Assembly: GCF_001187905.1 (NCBI RefSeq)
Contig: NZ_LGIS01000017.1
Location: 1 to 64,000 of the forward strand
Direction: 5' to 3'
From: Pantoea sp. RIT-PI-b
GTDB taxonomy: Bacteria > Pseudomonadota > Gammaproteobacteria > Enterobacterales > Enterobacteriaceae
Length of the DNA stretch: 64,000 bases
Part shown: piece by piece, positions 46,088 through 54,527 of the stretch
Layout: every line of letters begins with the position of its first letter
Numbering within the stretch: position 1 is the stretch's first letter
Notes under the pieces: model-generated
Told to the model about the DNA's origin: nothing
Seen by the model: the letters and a program-made list of their open reading frames with translations, nothing else
Database searches by the model: none
Position numbers and translations under genes: made by a program

Positions 46088-47113
46088 TCAAATAACACGC
46101 CAGTAACCGCCTTTGGCAGCACCGACTCGTTGCAGACGATAAAGTGATTGTAACGTTTTGAGATTACGTTCAACTGTCCTGCTGCTCACGCCCAGCAGCT
46201 GCGAGAGATCGGCAATCGTCATCTCAGGTGATTTACGCAGAGCAGACAGTATTTTCTCAGCGGTTACGGAAAGTTTAGCCGATGGTTTCTCCGACATTTT
46301 CTCCGACACTTTCTCCGACACAATCCCCTTTGAGGTGTCGATTGAAACAGTACGAGAGCCAATCCCTTCAGCCAGCGCCTCGATCAATTTTTCCAGCATA
46401 AATGCGATAAACGGCGTGCAGTCACTGCTGCGATCGCATTCCCCTAAAACGCGATAATAGTGTTGTTGTTGATTATGGATCAGCGTTTCAACCGGTAGCC
46501 AGGCAAATTCAGTACGCCATTCACTGAGAATCAAGGTTTGCCATAATCTTCCCATGCGCCCATTGCCATCAGTGAAAGGGTGAATAAATTCAAATTCGTA
46601 GTGGAAGATTGAACTGGCAATCAGCGGATGAATATCCGTTTGTTTAACCCAACCGAGTAAATCACCTATCAGCCTTGAGACCTGGTTTGCAGGCGGAGCC
46701 ATATGGATAAGTTGCTGTTCGCGATAGACACCCACATTGCCATTGCGTAATTGGCCCGGCGCATCAACCAGCCCGGTCATCAACAACCGATGTGCCGACA
46801 GTAAATCGCTAAGGTTGCCACTTTGCCAAACATTGAGTTTTTCATAAGCCAGAATGGCGTTGCGCACTTCCTGAATATCTTTAGCCGGAGCCAACACGCG
46901 CTTGCCTTCCATAATCGCAGTCACCTGTTCAGTTGACAGACTATTATGCTCAATAGCCAGCGAAGCTTGAATGGTGCGGATACGATTCTCTTTACGTAAA
47001 AGCGGTGAGGATTGTTCTGCCTGAGCGGCCCAGCGCCCTAATAACTCACCAACCTCAATCACCTGATTCAGGATAGTAGGCGTAATGGTGTAAGGCGGCT
47101 GATAACCTGCCAT
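46088..47113 (-). CDS. Fic family protein with C-terminal winged helix
   Basis: 341 residues. The Fic motif HPFTDGNGRMGRLW (about residues 177-190) is complete, so AMP transfer to a Ser, Thr or Tyr of a target is possible. An N-terminal SLAIEHNSLS resembles the inhibitory helix of class II Fic proteins, with Glu placed to block ATP. A linker rich in SEK repeats (SEKVSEKMSEK) follows, then a helix-turn-helix (TIADLSQLLGVSSRTVERNL), so it may also bind DNA. GGGAGAG precedes the ATG. It lies between two copies of the RpiB-family gene's end, suggesting insertion. There is no antitoxin gene beside it; regulation in cis fits its class. Confidence 0.85.
   Translation of the reverse strand: MAGYQPPYTITPTILNQVIEVGELLGRWAAQAEQSSPLLRKENRIRTIQASLAIEHNSLSTEQVTAIMEGKRVLAPAKDIQEVRNAILAYEKLNVWQSGNLSDLLSAHRLLMTGLVDAPGQLRNGNVGVYREQQLIHMAPPANQVSRLIGDLLGWVKQTDIHPLIASSIFHYEFEFIHPFTDGNGRMGRLWQTLILSEWRTEFAWLPVETLIHNQQQHYYRVLGECDRSSDCTPFIAFMLEKLIEALAEGIGSRTVSIDTSKGIVSEKVSEKMSEKPSAKLSVTAEKILSALRKSPEMTIADLSQLLGVSSRTVERNLKTLQSLYRLQRVGAAKGGYWRVI
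46286..46321 (-). repeat. three 12-bp repeats in the fic linker
   Basis: TTTCTCCGACAT/C occurs three times in a row (plus strand). Each adds Val/Met-Ser-Glu-Lys to the Fic protein's linker. In-frame and prone to copy-number change. Confidence 0.8.
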
Positions 47114-47290
47114 GCATCTCTCCCTGGATAACGGCTGAACTTAAGAATTTGGCTAAAGCGGTGATATTAAGCATGACCTGCGAGGATATTACAATTTTAG
47201 GCATCGTGTGACGGGGAAGCGTGAGATTTAAAATCCGGCAGTGATAAAACAACCAAGCCAGGTTTCCCTGGCTTAGTTAAACGCGTCTCG

Positions 47291-47339
47291 ATTACTGCGT
47301 CAGTTCACGCACAAAGCGTGCAATTTCCTCACTCTGACC
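47291..47339. repeat. 49-bp direct repeat, native copy
   Basis: Native counterpart of 46012-46060, at the 3' end of the RpiB-family gene. The two copies lie 1,279 bp apart in direct orientation. Confidence 0.8.
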
Positions 47340-47930
47340 ATGCTCAAACAGTGCATGCTGCAGACGTGGGCCGCTCAACGCGGTTCTCACCAGTTCAGGG
47401 TCGATGGCGCGCAGTGAATCGAGGTAGTTCTCTTTCAGCAATGCCGCTTTCACCTGATTAAGCAATCCGGCATTGCGCACCTGCGGCTCTTTGCGCTCTG
47501 GCGGATAGCCGTGCCCTTTCTCGCCGGTGAAGGCTTTTTCGAAGATAAAGCGCAGGTTCAATTCCGCGCCCCAGCCGAAGCCTTTGGCGAACGGCAGCGA
47601 CAGCGCATTGCCGTTATTGATTTGCGCAAACAGGTAGGCATCGGCGGGATCGATGCAGTAACCGCACACCACGCCCGGATGCAGGTTAAGCGACATCAAG
47701 GCGCCCTGTCCGGTGCCGCAGCCGGCCACCACGAAATCCACGGCTTGGCTGTTCAGCAGCACGTTGGCCATGATGCCGAGGTGAATGTAGGTCAGATGAT
47801 GATCTTGCTCGTCGCTCATACCGACGTTAAACACCTGATGTCCGAGCGGTTGCGCCACGGACTGAAGCTCTTTCAACACCGTTGCGTTCTTCGCAGCCTG
47901 GCTGTTTTCCATCATCAAAGCGATTTTCAT
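47292..47930 (-). CDS. RpiB/LacA/LacB family isomerase, probable unsaturated-uronate pathway enzyme
   Basis: 212 residues. MKIALMMENSQAAKNATVL at the start and DFVVAGCGTGQGALMSLN (with the catalytic Cys) plus GYCIDPADAYLFAQINNGNA show the RpiB/LacAB fold. It is longer than RpiB (~150), as in the uronate-related members. Streptococcal DhuI, an isomerase of 4-deoxy-hexosulose-uronate, belongs to this family (recalled). Its divergent partner is kdgF and a KdgR box lies between, so a role in pectin- or glycosaminoglycan-derived uronates is likely. The exact step is inferred. Confidence 0.8.
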   Translation of the reverse strand: MKIALMMENSQAAKNATVLKELQSVAQPLGHQVFNVGMSDEQDHHLTYIHLGIMANVLLNSQAVDFVVAGCGTGQGALMSLNLHPGVVCGYCIDPADAYLFAQINNGNALSLPFAKGFGWGAELNLRFIFEKAFTGEKGHGYPPERKEPQVRNAGLLNQVKAALLKENYLDSLRAIDPELVRTALSGPRLQHALFEHGQSEEIARFVRELTQ

Positions 47931-47948
47931 GATCCATCCTCAGATTAA

Positions 47949-47968
47949 ATTGAAACACCGTTTCATTT
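47949..47968. promoter_or_regulatory. KdgR operator
   Basis: ATTGAAACACCGTTTCATTT fits the KdgR consensus with TGAAA/TTTCA arms. It lies 19 bp from the RpiB-family start and 90 bp from the kdgF start. Confidence 0.8.
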
Positions 47969-48012
47969 TAATCAAAGAACGGTAAAATGCAGCCTTTAAA
48001 TGCCTTTTTGAC

Positions 48013-48028
48013 TGTGAGTTATGTCACA
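48013..48028. promoter_or_regulatory. CRP site in kdgF leader
   Basis: TGTGAGTTATGTCACA has both perfect half-sites. It is 30 bp before the kdgF ATG and 83 bp from the RpiB-family start; together with the KdgR box it predicts the CRP/KdgR control usual in pectin regulons. Confidence 0.75.
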
Positions 48029-48058
48029 CATTCACCATGCAACCGGCAAGGAGAAAAC

Positions 48059-48388
48059 ATGTTTATCTATAAAAACACCACGCAGTTAGAGGATCTCGGC
48101 AACGGCGTCACCCGCAGGGTGCTGGCGCACGGCGGCAGTATGATGGCGGTGGAAGTGACCTTTGCGCAAGATGCCGTTGGTCCGCTGCATCATCATCCGC
48201 ATGAGCAGCTGACCTACGTGTTGTCGGGACGTTTTGCCTTTACCATTGATGGTAAGACACAGGAGGTCGGCGCGGGGGATACGCTGTATAAAGCGCCCAA
48301 TATTGTCCACGGCTGCGTTTGCCTGGAGGCCGGCGTGCTGCTGGATACTTTTACGCCCCAGCGCGAGGATTTTCTGGCGGCACCGTAA
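48059..48388 (+). CDS. kdgF: cupin KdgF, uronate ketonisation
   Basis: 109 residues from the ATG with AAGGAG upstream. A single cupin domain has the metal-binding set PLHHHPHEQLTYVLSGRF and, further on, PNIVHGC. KdgF speeds the opening of 4,5-unsaturated uronates from pectin or alginate to linear ketones. KdgR and CRP sites lie upstream. It is convergent with scsD, with 16 bp between stops. Confidence 0.9.
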   Translation: MFIYKNTTQLEDLGNGVTRRVLAHGGSMMAVEVTFAQDAVGPLHHHPHEQLTYVLSGRFAFTIDGKTQEVGAGDTLYKAPNIVHGCVCLEAGVLLDTFTPQREDFLAAP

Positions 48389-48404
48389 CGCGCCGCCAGT
48401 GAAA

Positions 48405-48902
48405 TCAGCGGGCGGCCCACCACAAGCGCAGCTTGAGGCCCCACCCGCTGGTCCAGCCGCTGCTGGTGCTGATGACTTTACCCTGGTGCAGTACGATAAA
48501 GGTCGGCGTAGCGTTGATATCCCAGCGCTGGCCGATCGCCCCGCTTTCATCATTGATCGCCACACCTTGCAGCCCTTTCTTCTCCAGCCAGGTCGCAACC
48601 CGCGCATCATTGCCGGAACGCAGCGCCACGCTCACCACTTTTACGCCTTGCTGGCTTAACGATGCCACGGTGGGTGTGGTGAGCTTGCATACGCCGCACC
48701 ACGTGGCCCACACGTAGACCAACAGCGGCTGATGCTGACTGAGTTCGGCAAGATTAACCTCGCCCTGCAGCGCGGTTAGCGGCTGTTGCGCCAAATCAAC
48801 GGGCAGCTGCGGAGCGCGCAGCCAATCCATGCCCCACAGCGCCGCAGCGACAATCAGCACCAGAAAAAGCGCCTCACGTAACCCGCGCTTCACGCGACTC
48901 AT
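48405..48902 (-). CDS. scsD: thioredoxin-like protein ScsD
   Basis: 165 residues: one N-terminal membrane helix (LFLVLIVAAALWGMDWL) and a periplasmic thioredoxin domain. Active site is YVWATWCGVCKLTTPTV (Cys-Gly-Val-Cys). The tail contains the cis-Pro in INATPTFIVLHQG. It is the last gene of scsABCD, overlapping scsC by four bases. The Scs system handles copper-related thiol stress in the periplasm. Confidence 0.85.
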   Translation of the reverse strand: MSRVKRGLREALFLVLIVAAALWGMDWLRAPQLPVDLAQQPLTALQGEVNLAELSQHQPLLVYVWATWCGVCKLTTPTVASLSQQGVKVVSVALRSGNDARVATWLEKKGLQGVAINDESGAIGQRWDINATPTFIVLHQGKVISTSSGWTSGWGLKLRLWWAAR

Positions 48903-49621
48903 TGCTTCGCCTGCAGCGCGCCTTTCACTGCGGCTTCCAGCTGTTCATACGGCACCGCACCGCTGATCATCTGATCGCCCACCAGCGTGGCTGGCGTGCC
49001 CTGCACACCCAACTGCTGCGCCAGCGTCAGATTACTGTTGATGGTATCGAGGCTGGCTTTGCTTGGCTGTTTCAGCGTAATGCCAGTTTTCTCTAGCGCC
49101 GCGTCAATACTGGCTTCATCGTGATTGCCCTTCTTCGCCATTAAACGCTCATGCAGCTTGAGGAAGTTCTTTGGCTGCTGCTCCCAGACGGTAAGCGCCA
49201 GACGTGCCGAGGTCAGCGAGGTTTCCGCGCGATACGGCAGCGGCTTAATCACCACCGCTACCTGCGGATAGGCTTTCATCAGCTTTTCTATGTCTGCTTC
49301 AAACTTTTTACAGAACACGCAGTTGTAATCGGTGAAGTAAACCAGCGTCAGCGCGGGCTTCTCAGCACCGATGCGCGGTGAACCGGCATCGTTGAACAGC
49401 ACATCGTGGTTTTTCTTCACCATCTGCGCGACCACATTTTGCTGCTGCTGTGCCGCTTCTTTATCGAATGCATCAGCCGCTTCCGCCAGAATCGCTGGGT
49501 TCTGCACTAATGTTTCACGAATCAGCTCCTTAATGCGCGCTTCCTGCTCGGGAGTAAATGGCGCAGCCGCAAGTGCAGGCATGGCAAGGAACATCAATGG
49601 CAGTAACAGGGATTTCTTCAT
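48899..49621 (-). CDS. scsC: DsbA-like thiol oxidoreductase ScsC
   Basis: 240 residues with a signal peptide ending ALAAAPF. The helical N-terminal stretch after it is typical of trimeric ScsC. The active site lies in YFTDYNCVFCKKFEADIEK (Cys-Val-Phe-Cys), and the cis-Pro is in GTPATLVGD. ScsC shuffles or isomerises disulfides and receives electrons from ScsB. Its start overlaps the scsB stop (TAATG). Confidence 0.9.
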   Translation of the reverse strand: MKKSLLLPLMFLAMPALAAAPFTPEQEARIKELIRETLVQNPAILAEAADAFDKEAAQQQQNVVAQMVKKNHDVLFNDAGSPRIGAEKPALTLVYFTDYNCVFCKKFEADIEKLMKAYPQVAVVIKPLPYRAETSLTSARLALTVWEQQPKNFLKLHERLMAKKGNHDEASIDAALEKTGITLKQPSKASLDTINSNLTLAQQLGVQGTPATLVGDQMISGAVPYEQLEAAVKGALQAKQ

Positions 49622-51621
49622 TATTTTTTCGCCTCAGAGAGAGTGGAGATCACCGCTTCACGACTCAGCAGCGGTGACAAAATCTGGCCTTGCGGCAGTG
49701 CCGGGCCATAAATTTGGTTAAAAGGAATCGCTACACGATCGCGGCGACGCAGGAACTCACCGATAGCGGGATCGGGTTGCGTCCAGTCGCCGCGCAGCAA
49801 CACCACATCATCGGCCTTCAGCGCAGCACGCACATCCGGCTGATTAAGCACGCGAGATTTATTCACTTTGCAGGTAATGCACCAGTCTGCGGTGACATCA
49901 ACAAACACCCGTTTGTCCTGCTCGAGCGCTTGATGGATGGCGGCTTCGGTCAGCGGCTGCCAGTGCAGCGCATCCTCTTCCGGCTCGATGCGCGTCATAA
50001 GCAGTAACGCACCGGCCAGCGTCAGCGTGATAAACACCAGGCCCGCCTGTTGCAGCGCACGGCGTTTAACCAGCCAGCCACACAGCACCAGCAGCAGCGC
50101 CACCGCCAGCACTAGCGCAACCGTGCTGCCCCAATGCGGTACCAGCAGCGTCACCAGCCAGAAGGTGGCAAGCAGCATCAACAAACCGAGCACAGTGCGC
50201 AGACGCACCATCCAGCGACCGGGACGCGGCAAGCAACGCGCCATACCCGGCAACGCCGCAACCAGCAGCCACGGCAGGCTCATGCCCACACCCAGCGCGA
50301 CAAACAGCAGCCACAGCTGCGGCAGCGGCGCCGTCAGCGCGAAGGCCACGGCGGTACCAAGGAACGGTGCGCTACACGGCGTGGCCAGCAAGGTGGCAAA
50401 CGCGCCCTGTCCGAAGTGTCCGAGCAGACCCTCACCGCCCTGGGTCGCCAGTTTAGTATTCAGGCCCGACGGCAAGCGGAAGTGCAGCAGATCAAACAGG
50501 CTGGCGCTGAACAGGAACATCACCAGCACCATCACCAGCAGGAAACCGCTACTCTGGAACTGGATGCCCCAGCCCAGCGCCTGGCCGCTCAGTCGCAGCC
50601 CCGTCATCAGCAGCGCCAGCAGCAGGAAGGAGAAGATAATGCCGGCGCTGGAAGCAAGGAACTGCTTGCGCGTTTGACGCTGGGTTTGCCCCTGCTGCTG
50701 CACCAAACTGCTGAGCTTGATCGCCAGCACCGGCAACACGCAGGGCATCAGATTGAGGATTAAACCGCCCAGCAGCGCCAGCAGCAGCACGGACCAGAAG
50801 GTCTGCGCTGCCTCGCCCGACACCAGCGTTTCCGCGCCGATGGTTAACGAACTTTGCTGCGCGATGCCCGCATCGGCCACCACCAGCGACAGCGTTTTGC
50901 CGCGCAGATCCGGTGCCGCTTCACCCCACTCATCAGTTACCGCCACGCGCGCGCTGAGCGTGTCGCCATTAACACTGATGTGCGGTGCCGCCAGCATGCT
51001 GCCCGGCGGATAGTCGAAGAACAGCTCCGGCTTTTGCCAGCCACCCTGACGCTCGGCACGGATTTGCAGCTCACCGTTGATGAAGCTGGCGGCGAGTTGA
51101 TCGGTTAAGCCGCTTGCCGCCGGAATTTTTCCCATCGCCTCGGCGAAATCGCGCGGAAAATCGGCGTCAGCGGGCTGCGTCAGGTCGAGGCTGAACGGGA
51201 AGTCGGTAAGAATGCAGACGTCGCTACAGGTTGAGAGCGTCAGCGTACCTGCCAGCCGCAGGCTCGACAATTTTGCCAGTGTGATTGGCAGCGTGATATC
51301 GCCTTTGTAGCCTTGCGTGGTCAAACCGCTGACGTCAAAACGCGCGGGCGCTGGCCAAAACCATTGCGCATTAACCTCTGGCGTTTGCCAACGAATTTCC
51401 GGTGCTACGCCGCCTTCACCTGGCGTGCGCCAGTAGGTTTTCCAGCCAGGTTGCAAGCGGATATCCAGCAGCAGTTGCTGATCATTATTGTGGCTGGCGC
51501 TACGTAGACGCACTTCCGCGTGGCTGTTTTGCGCATTGCGCAGCCAGCCAGTATCTGCCGCCTGCGCGGTGATCGCACAGCTCGCCAGCAGGAGCAGCAG
51601 ACTCCTGATAAATATAGACAT
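49621..51621 (-). CDS. scsB: membrane thiol reductase ScsB (DsbD-like)
   Basis: 666 residues from the ATG with GGAGA upstream. An N-terminal periplasmic domain carries CSDVCILTDF (Cys-x-x-x-Cys). Eight or more membrane helices follow, including LMPCVLPVLAIKL and TPCSAPFLGTA, the paired transmembrane cysteines. The C-terminal thioredoxin domain has TADWCITCKVNKSRV. Electrons pass from cytoplasmic thioredoxin to ScsC. Confidence 0.9.
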   Translation of the reverse strand: MSIFIRSLLLLLASCAITAQAADTGWLRNAQNSHAEVRLRSASHNNDQQLLLDIRLQPGWKTYWRTPGEGGVAPEIRWQTPEVNAQWFWPAPARFDVSGLTTQGYKGDITLPITLAKLSSLRLAGTLTLSTCSDVCILTDFPFSLDLTQPADADFPRDFAEAMGKIPAASGLTDQLAASFINGELQIRAERQGGWQKPELFFDYPPGSMLAAPHISVNGDTLSARVAVTDEWGEAAPDLRGKTLSLVVADAGIAQQSSLTIGAETLVSGEAAQTFWSVLLLALLGGLILNLMPCVLPVLAIKLSSLVQQQGQTQRQTRKQFLASSAGIIFSFLLLALLMTGLRLSGQALGWGIQFQSSGFLLVMVLVMFLFSASLFDLLHFRLPSGLNTKLATQGGEGLLGHFGQGAFATLLATPCSAPFLGTAVAFALTAPLPQLWLLFVALGVGMSLPWLLVAALPGMARCLPRPGRWMVRLRTVLGLLMLLATFWLVTLLVPHWGSTVALVLAVALLLVLCGWLVKRRALQQAGLVFITLTLAGALLLMTRIEPEEDALHWQPLTEAAIHQALEQDKRVFVDVTADWCITCKVNKSRVLNQPDVRAALKADDVVLLRGDWTQPDPAIGEFLRRRDRVAIPFNQIYGPALPQGQILSPLLSREAVISTLSEAKK

Positions 51622-51670
51622 GGTGATTCTCCAGTGAATAACAGGGTTTACGCGATGCAACGCGTAAGTG

Positions 51671-52027
51671 TTATTCCCGGAAGACGCAGAGGGTCAGATG
51701 CCGCCGTCGCAGTGGCGGAAACAGCGGTGTCCGGCGATAGCCGAAGGAGGTAGAGCGTTGCGTAAAGGTGGCAATCAACGCCAGCAGCAACAGCAGGAAA
51801 GGCAGTGCGGTATCCAGGATTGGCGCGGCGGCACTCAACGATTTCGCGCTCAGGGCACAGGGCTTTTCGCTGCCGCTGGCATCGTCATTACCGTTTACCT
51901 GCGTGGACGCGCTGACCTGCGCCAGCGGCGCAGATGGTAAATTGAAGCTGCGCTGGACGAGACAAAACGCCAGCACCAGACAAACCAGTGCCAGAATCCA
52001 TTTTGCGCGTGATAGCGATATCGTCAT
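51671..52027 (-). CDS. scsA: small membrane protein ScsA-like
   Basis: 118 residues. Two hydrophobic segments (about residues 9-25 and 65-90) flank a small loop containing EKPCALSAKSL. The size and position as first gene before scsB match ScsA of the copper-suppression operon. Function of ScsA is poorly known; in Salmonella it is linked to peroxide and copper tolerance. A 50-bp gap separates it from scsB. Confidence 0.75.
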   Translation of the reverse strand: MTISLSRAKWILALVCLVLAFCLVQRSFNLPSAPLAQVSASTQVNGNDDASGSEKPCALSAKSLSAAAPILDTALPFLLLLLALIATFTQRSTSFGYRRTPLFPPLRRRHLTLCVFRE

Positions 52028-52214
52028 GCCGCAGCCTCAGAGAAAAGTGCGGGCATTTTAAGCATCGACAGCAGAAACACCAAGCTTTGCAGTGTAAACT
52101 TTTGTCTTTGTTGTGCGGAGCGTGTTTTGAGCCGGTGGCATAAGGGTACCAACCGGGCTGATGGGTAACAGTTTGCTCGCTGTAGTTAAAGGTGCTTGCT
52201 GTCCCCCATCCTGG

Positions 52215-52237
52215 CCTTCCCCCGCAAGCGGGGGAAG
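52215..52237. repeat. short GC-rich hairpin repeat
   Basis: CCTTCCCCCGC and GCGGGGGAAGG form a near-perfect stem with two loop bases. This is a common genomic hairpin sequence; frames through it give low-complexity peptides. The 52028-52302 gap has no gene. Confidence 0.6.
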
Positions 52238-52302
52238 GAAACGCAGCCATATGCTGCTTCAGAACTCACATGCATGGCGACCAGGTCAATCGCAGCATGC
52301 GG

Positions 52303-53097
52303 CTAAACAATATCATCCACGACGCCACCATCGACGCGCAGCGCGGCGCCCGACGTGGCTGATGCCTGTTTCGAACAGACATACACCACCATATTCGCCA
52401 CCTCTTCCACCGTAGCGGCACGCTGAATGATGGAGCTTGGCCGCTGGGCCATCACAAACGCTTTCGCTAACTCTTCCAGCGGCTTGCCGGTGCGTTTCAC
52501 TTCATCTTCCATCATCGCGGCAAAGCCATCGGAAAGCGTAGGGCCCGGCAGCACGCTGTTGACCGTCACACCACTGCCCGCCACCACCTTCGCCAGTCCG
52601 CGCGCCAGCGACAGTTGCGCGGTTTTACTGACGCCGTAGTGCAGCATTTCGGCAGGAATGTTCAGCGCCGACTCCGAGGAGATAAATACCACTCGCCCCC
52701 AGCCACGCTTCACCATCTCCGGCAACAGTGCCCGCGACAGGCGCACGCCAGACATCACGTTGGTTTGCCAATAGGCTTCCCAGGTTTCATCGTCCACTTC
52801 ATAAAAGTCCTGCGGGCCGTAAATCCCGGCGTTATTGACCAGAATATCAATGGGCGGCAAGCCGTTGAGCAGCTGTTTGACGCCCTGCGCACTGCCAAGG
52901 TCGGCGATGAAGGTGTGGATTTTTGCCCCCGCCACCAAACCGTTTAGCTTTTCACGCGCGCGACTGACCGAAGCTTCGCTGCGCCCATTCAACACCACTT
53001 CCGCCCCGCTGGCGGCTAAGCCCTGCGCAATAGCAAAACCAATGCCGCCGGTTGACGCGGTGACCAGTGCTGTTTTTCCGTGTAAATCGATGTTCAT
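52303..53097 (-). CDS. short-chain dehydrogenase/reductase
   Basis: 264 residues. Cofactor motif TASTGGIGFAIA near the N-terminus, NNAG (ILVNNAGIYG), catalytic Ser in FISSESA, Tyr-Lys in YGVSK. The residue after the second strand (LNGRSE) suggests NADP preference. A C-terminal insertion after PGPTLSDGF includes an acidic helical stretch. AGGAGA site before the ATG. Substrate unknown; no pathway neighbours. Confidence 0.85.
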   Translation of the reverse strand: MNIDLHGKTALVTASTGGIGFAIAQGLAASGAEVVLNGRSEASVSRAREKLNGLVAGAKIHTFIADLGSAQGVKQLLNGLPPIDILVNNAGIYGPQDFYEVDDETWEAYWQTNVMSGVRLSRALLPEMVKRGWGRVVFISSESALNIPAEMLHYGVSKTAQLSLARGLAKVVAGSGVTVNSVLPGPTLSDGFAAMMEDEVKRTGKPLEELAKAFVMAQRPSSIIQRAATVEEVANMVVYVCSKQASATSGAALRVDGGVVDDIV

Positions 53098-53176
53098 GGA
53101 ACTCTCCTATGCGATCGTTATCACAAAAGCCTGGTTGATGCCGCCAAATATGCATTGACAAATCATGCGGTTATTA

Positions 53177-54346
53177 TCACGACGAGGGATTAACGGCGGC
53201 CCGAACGGCACGTTGTCCCGTCCGCCATGCCACTGCAAAAGCCATAATTAACAACAGCAGCAACACCGGCGTGAAACTGACGATACCGAAATTCTGCAAT
53301 AACATGCCGCCCAGCATGCCGCCACCCGCAATCGCCAGATTCCATACTGTTACCAACATCGATTGTGCGACATCAGTCGCGGAACTCGCCCGCTGCACCA
53401 TCGCGGTTTGAAACAGCGTTGCCGCACCACCAAAGGCCAATCCCCACAATCCCACCGCCAGCCCTACCAGCAGTGCACTGGACATATTCAGTTGCAGCAG
53501 CAGCGCTGCAGCGATGAAAAGGCCGATGCAACTAAGCGTTAGCGGCTGGAGATATCGGTCCACTACTATGCCAGTGATGACGATACTGACCAGCGAGCCG
53601 CTGCCAAACAGCAGCAGGATCGCGTCGGTACGCGCCATTAACCCAGCCGGCTGCAGAAACGGTGAGATATAGGTGTAGAGAATGTTATGCGCCAGCACGA
53701 AACACAGCACCAGCGCCAGCACGCTACGCACGCCGGGCAAGCGCGTAACGGTGGCCAGAGACAAACGCTGCCGTGCCGCTTGCCCGGGCTGCTCTGGAGC
53801 AGTGAGACGCAGCACCAGCATCAGCAGCAGTGACAGCCCACTTAACGCCATAAAACTCAGGCGCCAGCCGATGGCGTTACCCACAAAGGTCCCGAGCGGC
53901 ACGCCAATCGATAGCGCCAGCGGCGTGCCTGCCATCGCTATCGCAATGGCTTTGCCTTTTTTTTCCACTGGCGCCATCGACGCGGCATAACCGGCCAGCA
54001 GCGCCCACAAGACGCCAGCAGCAGTACCCGCGACACCGCGCGCGATCAGCAGTAAAAGGTAGTCATTAGCCATGGCGGTGATCAGATTTGCTGCGGTAAA
54101 ACCGGCCAGGGTGAATAGCAACAAACGACGGCGCCGCACGCCTTGCAATAGCGTCATCAACGGGATCGCCGCCAGGAAGGAGCCCACCGCATACACCGTA
54201 ACGCTCTGCCCGGCTGCCGCCACTGAAATGGATAACTCCTGCGCCATCGGCGTCAGCAATCCGGCGGGAAGCGCCTCGGTAACGATGGTGACAAACGCAG
54301 CCAGACTTAATGCCAGCAGCGGAATCAAAGGTAAACGTTCGCTCAT
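53177..54346 (-). CDS. MFS transporter, DHA1 family
   Basis: 389 residues with twelve helices. Start region LAAFVTIVTEALPAGLLTPM and AGYAASMAPVEKKGKAIAIA are typical of the AraJ/SotB/CmlA-like drug-and-sugar exporters. The ATG overlaps the stop of a 23-codon frame (ATGA). It is divergent from a LysR gene, a common pattern for regulated efflux pumps. Substrate is unknown. Confidence 0.85.
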   Translation of the reverse strand: MSERLPLIPLLALSLAAFVTIVTEALPAGLLTPMAQELSISVAAAGQSVTVYAVGSFLAAIPLMTLLQGVRRRRLLLFTLAGFTAANLITAMANDYLLLLIARGVAGTAAGVLWALLAGYAASMAPVEKKGKAIAIAMAGTPLALSIGVPLGTFVGNAIGWRLSFMALSGLSLLLMLVLRLTAPEQPGQAARQRLSLATVTRLPGVRSVLALVLCFVLAHNILYTYISPFLQPAGLMARTDAILLLFGSGSLVSIVITGIVVDRYLQPLTLSCIGLFIAAALLLQLNMSSALLVGLAVGLWGLAFGGAATLFQTAMVQRASSATDVAQSMLVTVWNLAIAGGGMLGGMLLQNFGIVSFTPVLLLLLIMAFAVAWRTGQRAVRAAVNPSS

Positions 54347-54414
54347 AATGCCTCCCGCATTCGCGGCAGCTCATCCAGCGCCTGCGGCATCACCGCCTGA
54401 AGTAAATCCTGCAT
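54343..54414 (-). CDS. 23-residue ORF coupled to the MFS gene
   Basis: ATG preceded by GAGGAGAG, then MQDLLQAVMPQALDELPRMR and a short tail. The stop overlaps the MFS start in an ATGA junction. The strong ribosome site sits here, not before the MFS ATG, so the MFS gene probably depends on it by translational coupling. It may be a leader peptide or the end of a vanished gene. The sequence is not hydrophobic and not recognised. Confidence 0.45.
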   Translation of the reverse strand: MQDLLQAVMPQALDELPRMREAL

Positions 54415-54527
54415 GCTTTTCTCTCCTCAATAATGAATAGCTTCACAGTAGTCACTTCTCTATTGCGGAAAAAGCGCGGTATATTTCTCGACTTAACGGA
54501 CATTTATGTCCGCAATCGCGAGGCAAC

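Noticed and set aside
51888-52250. 120-codon minus-strand ORF before scsA
   Set aside because: Starts in a hairpin repeat and overlaps scsA in another frame; typical junk frame over such repeats.
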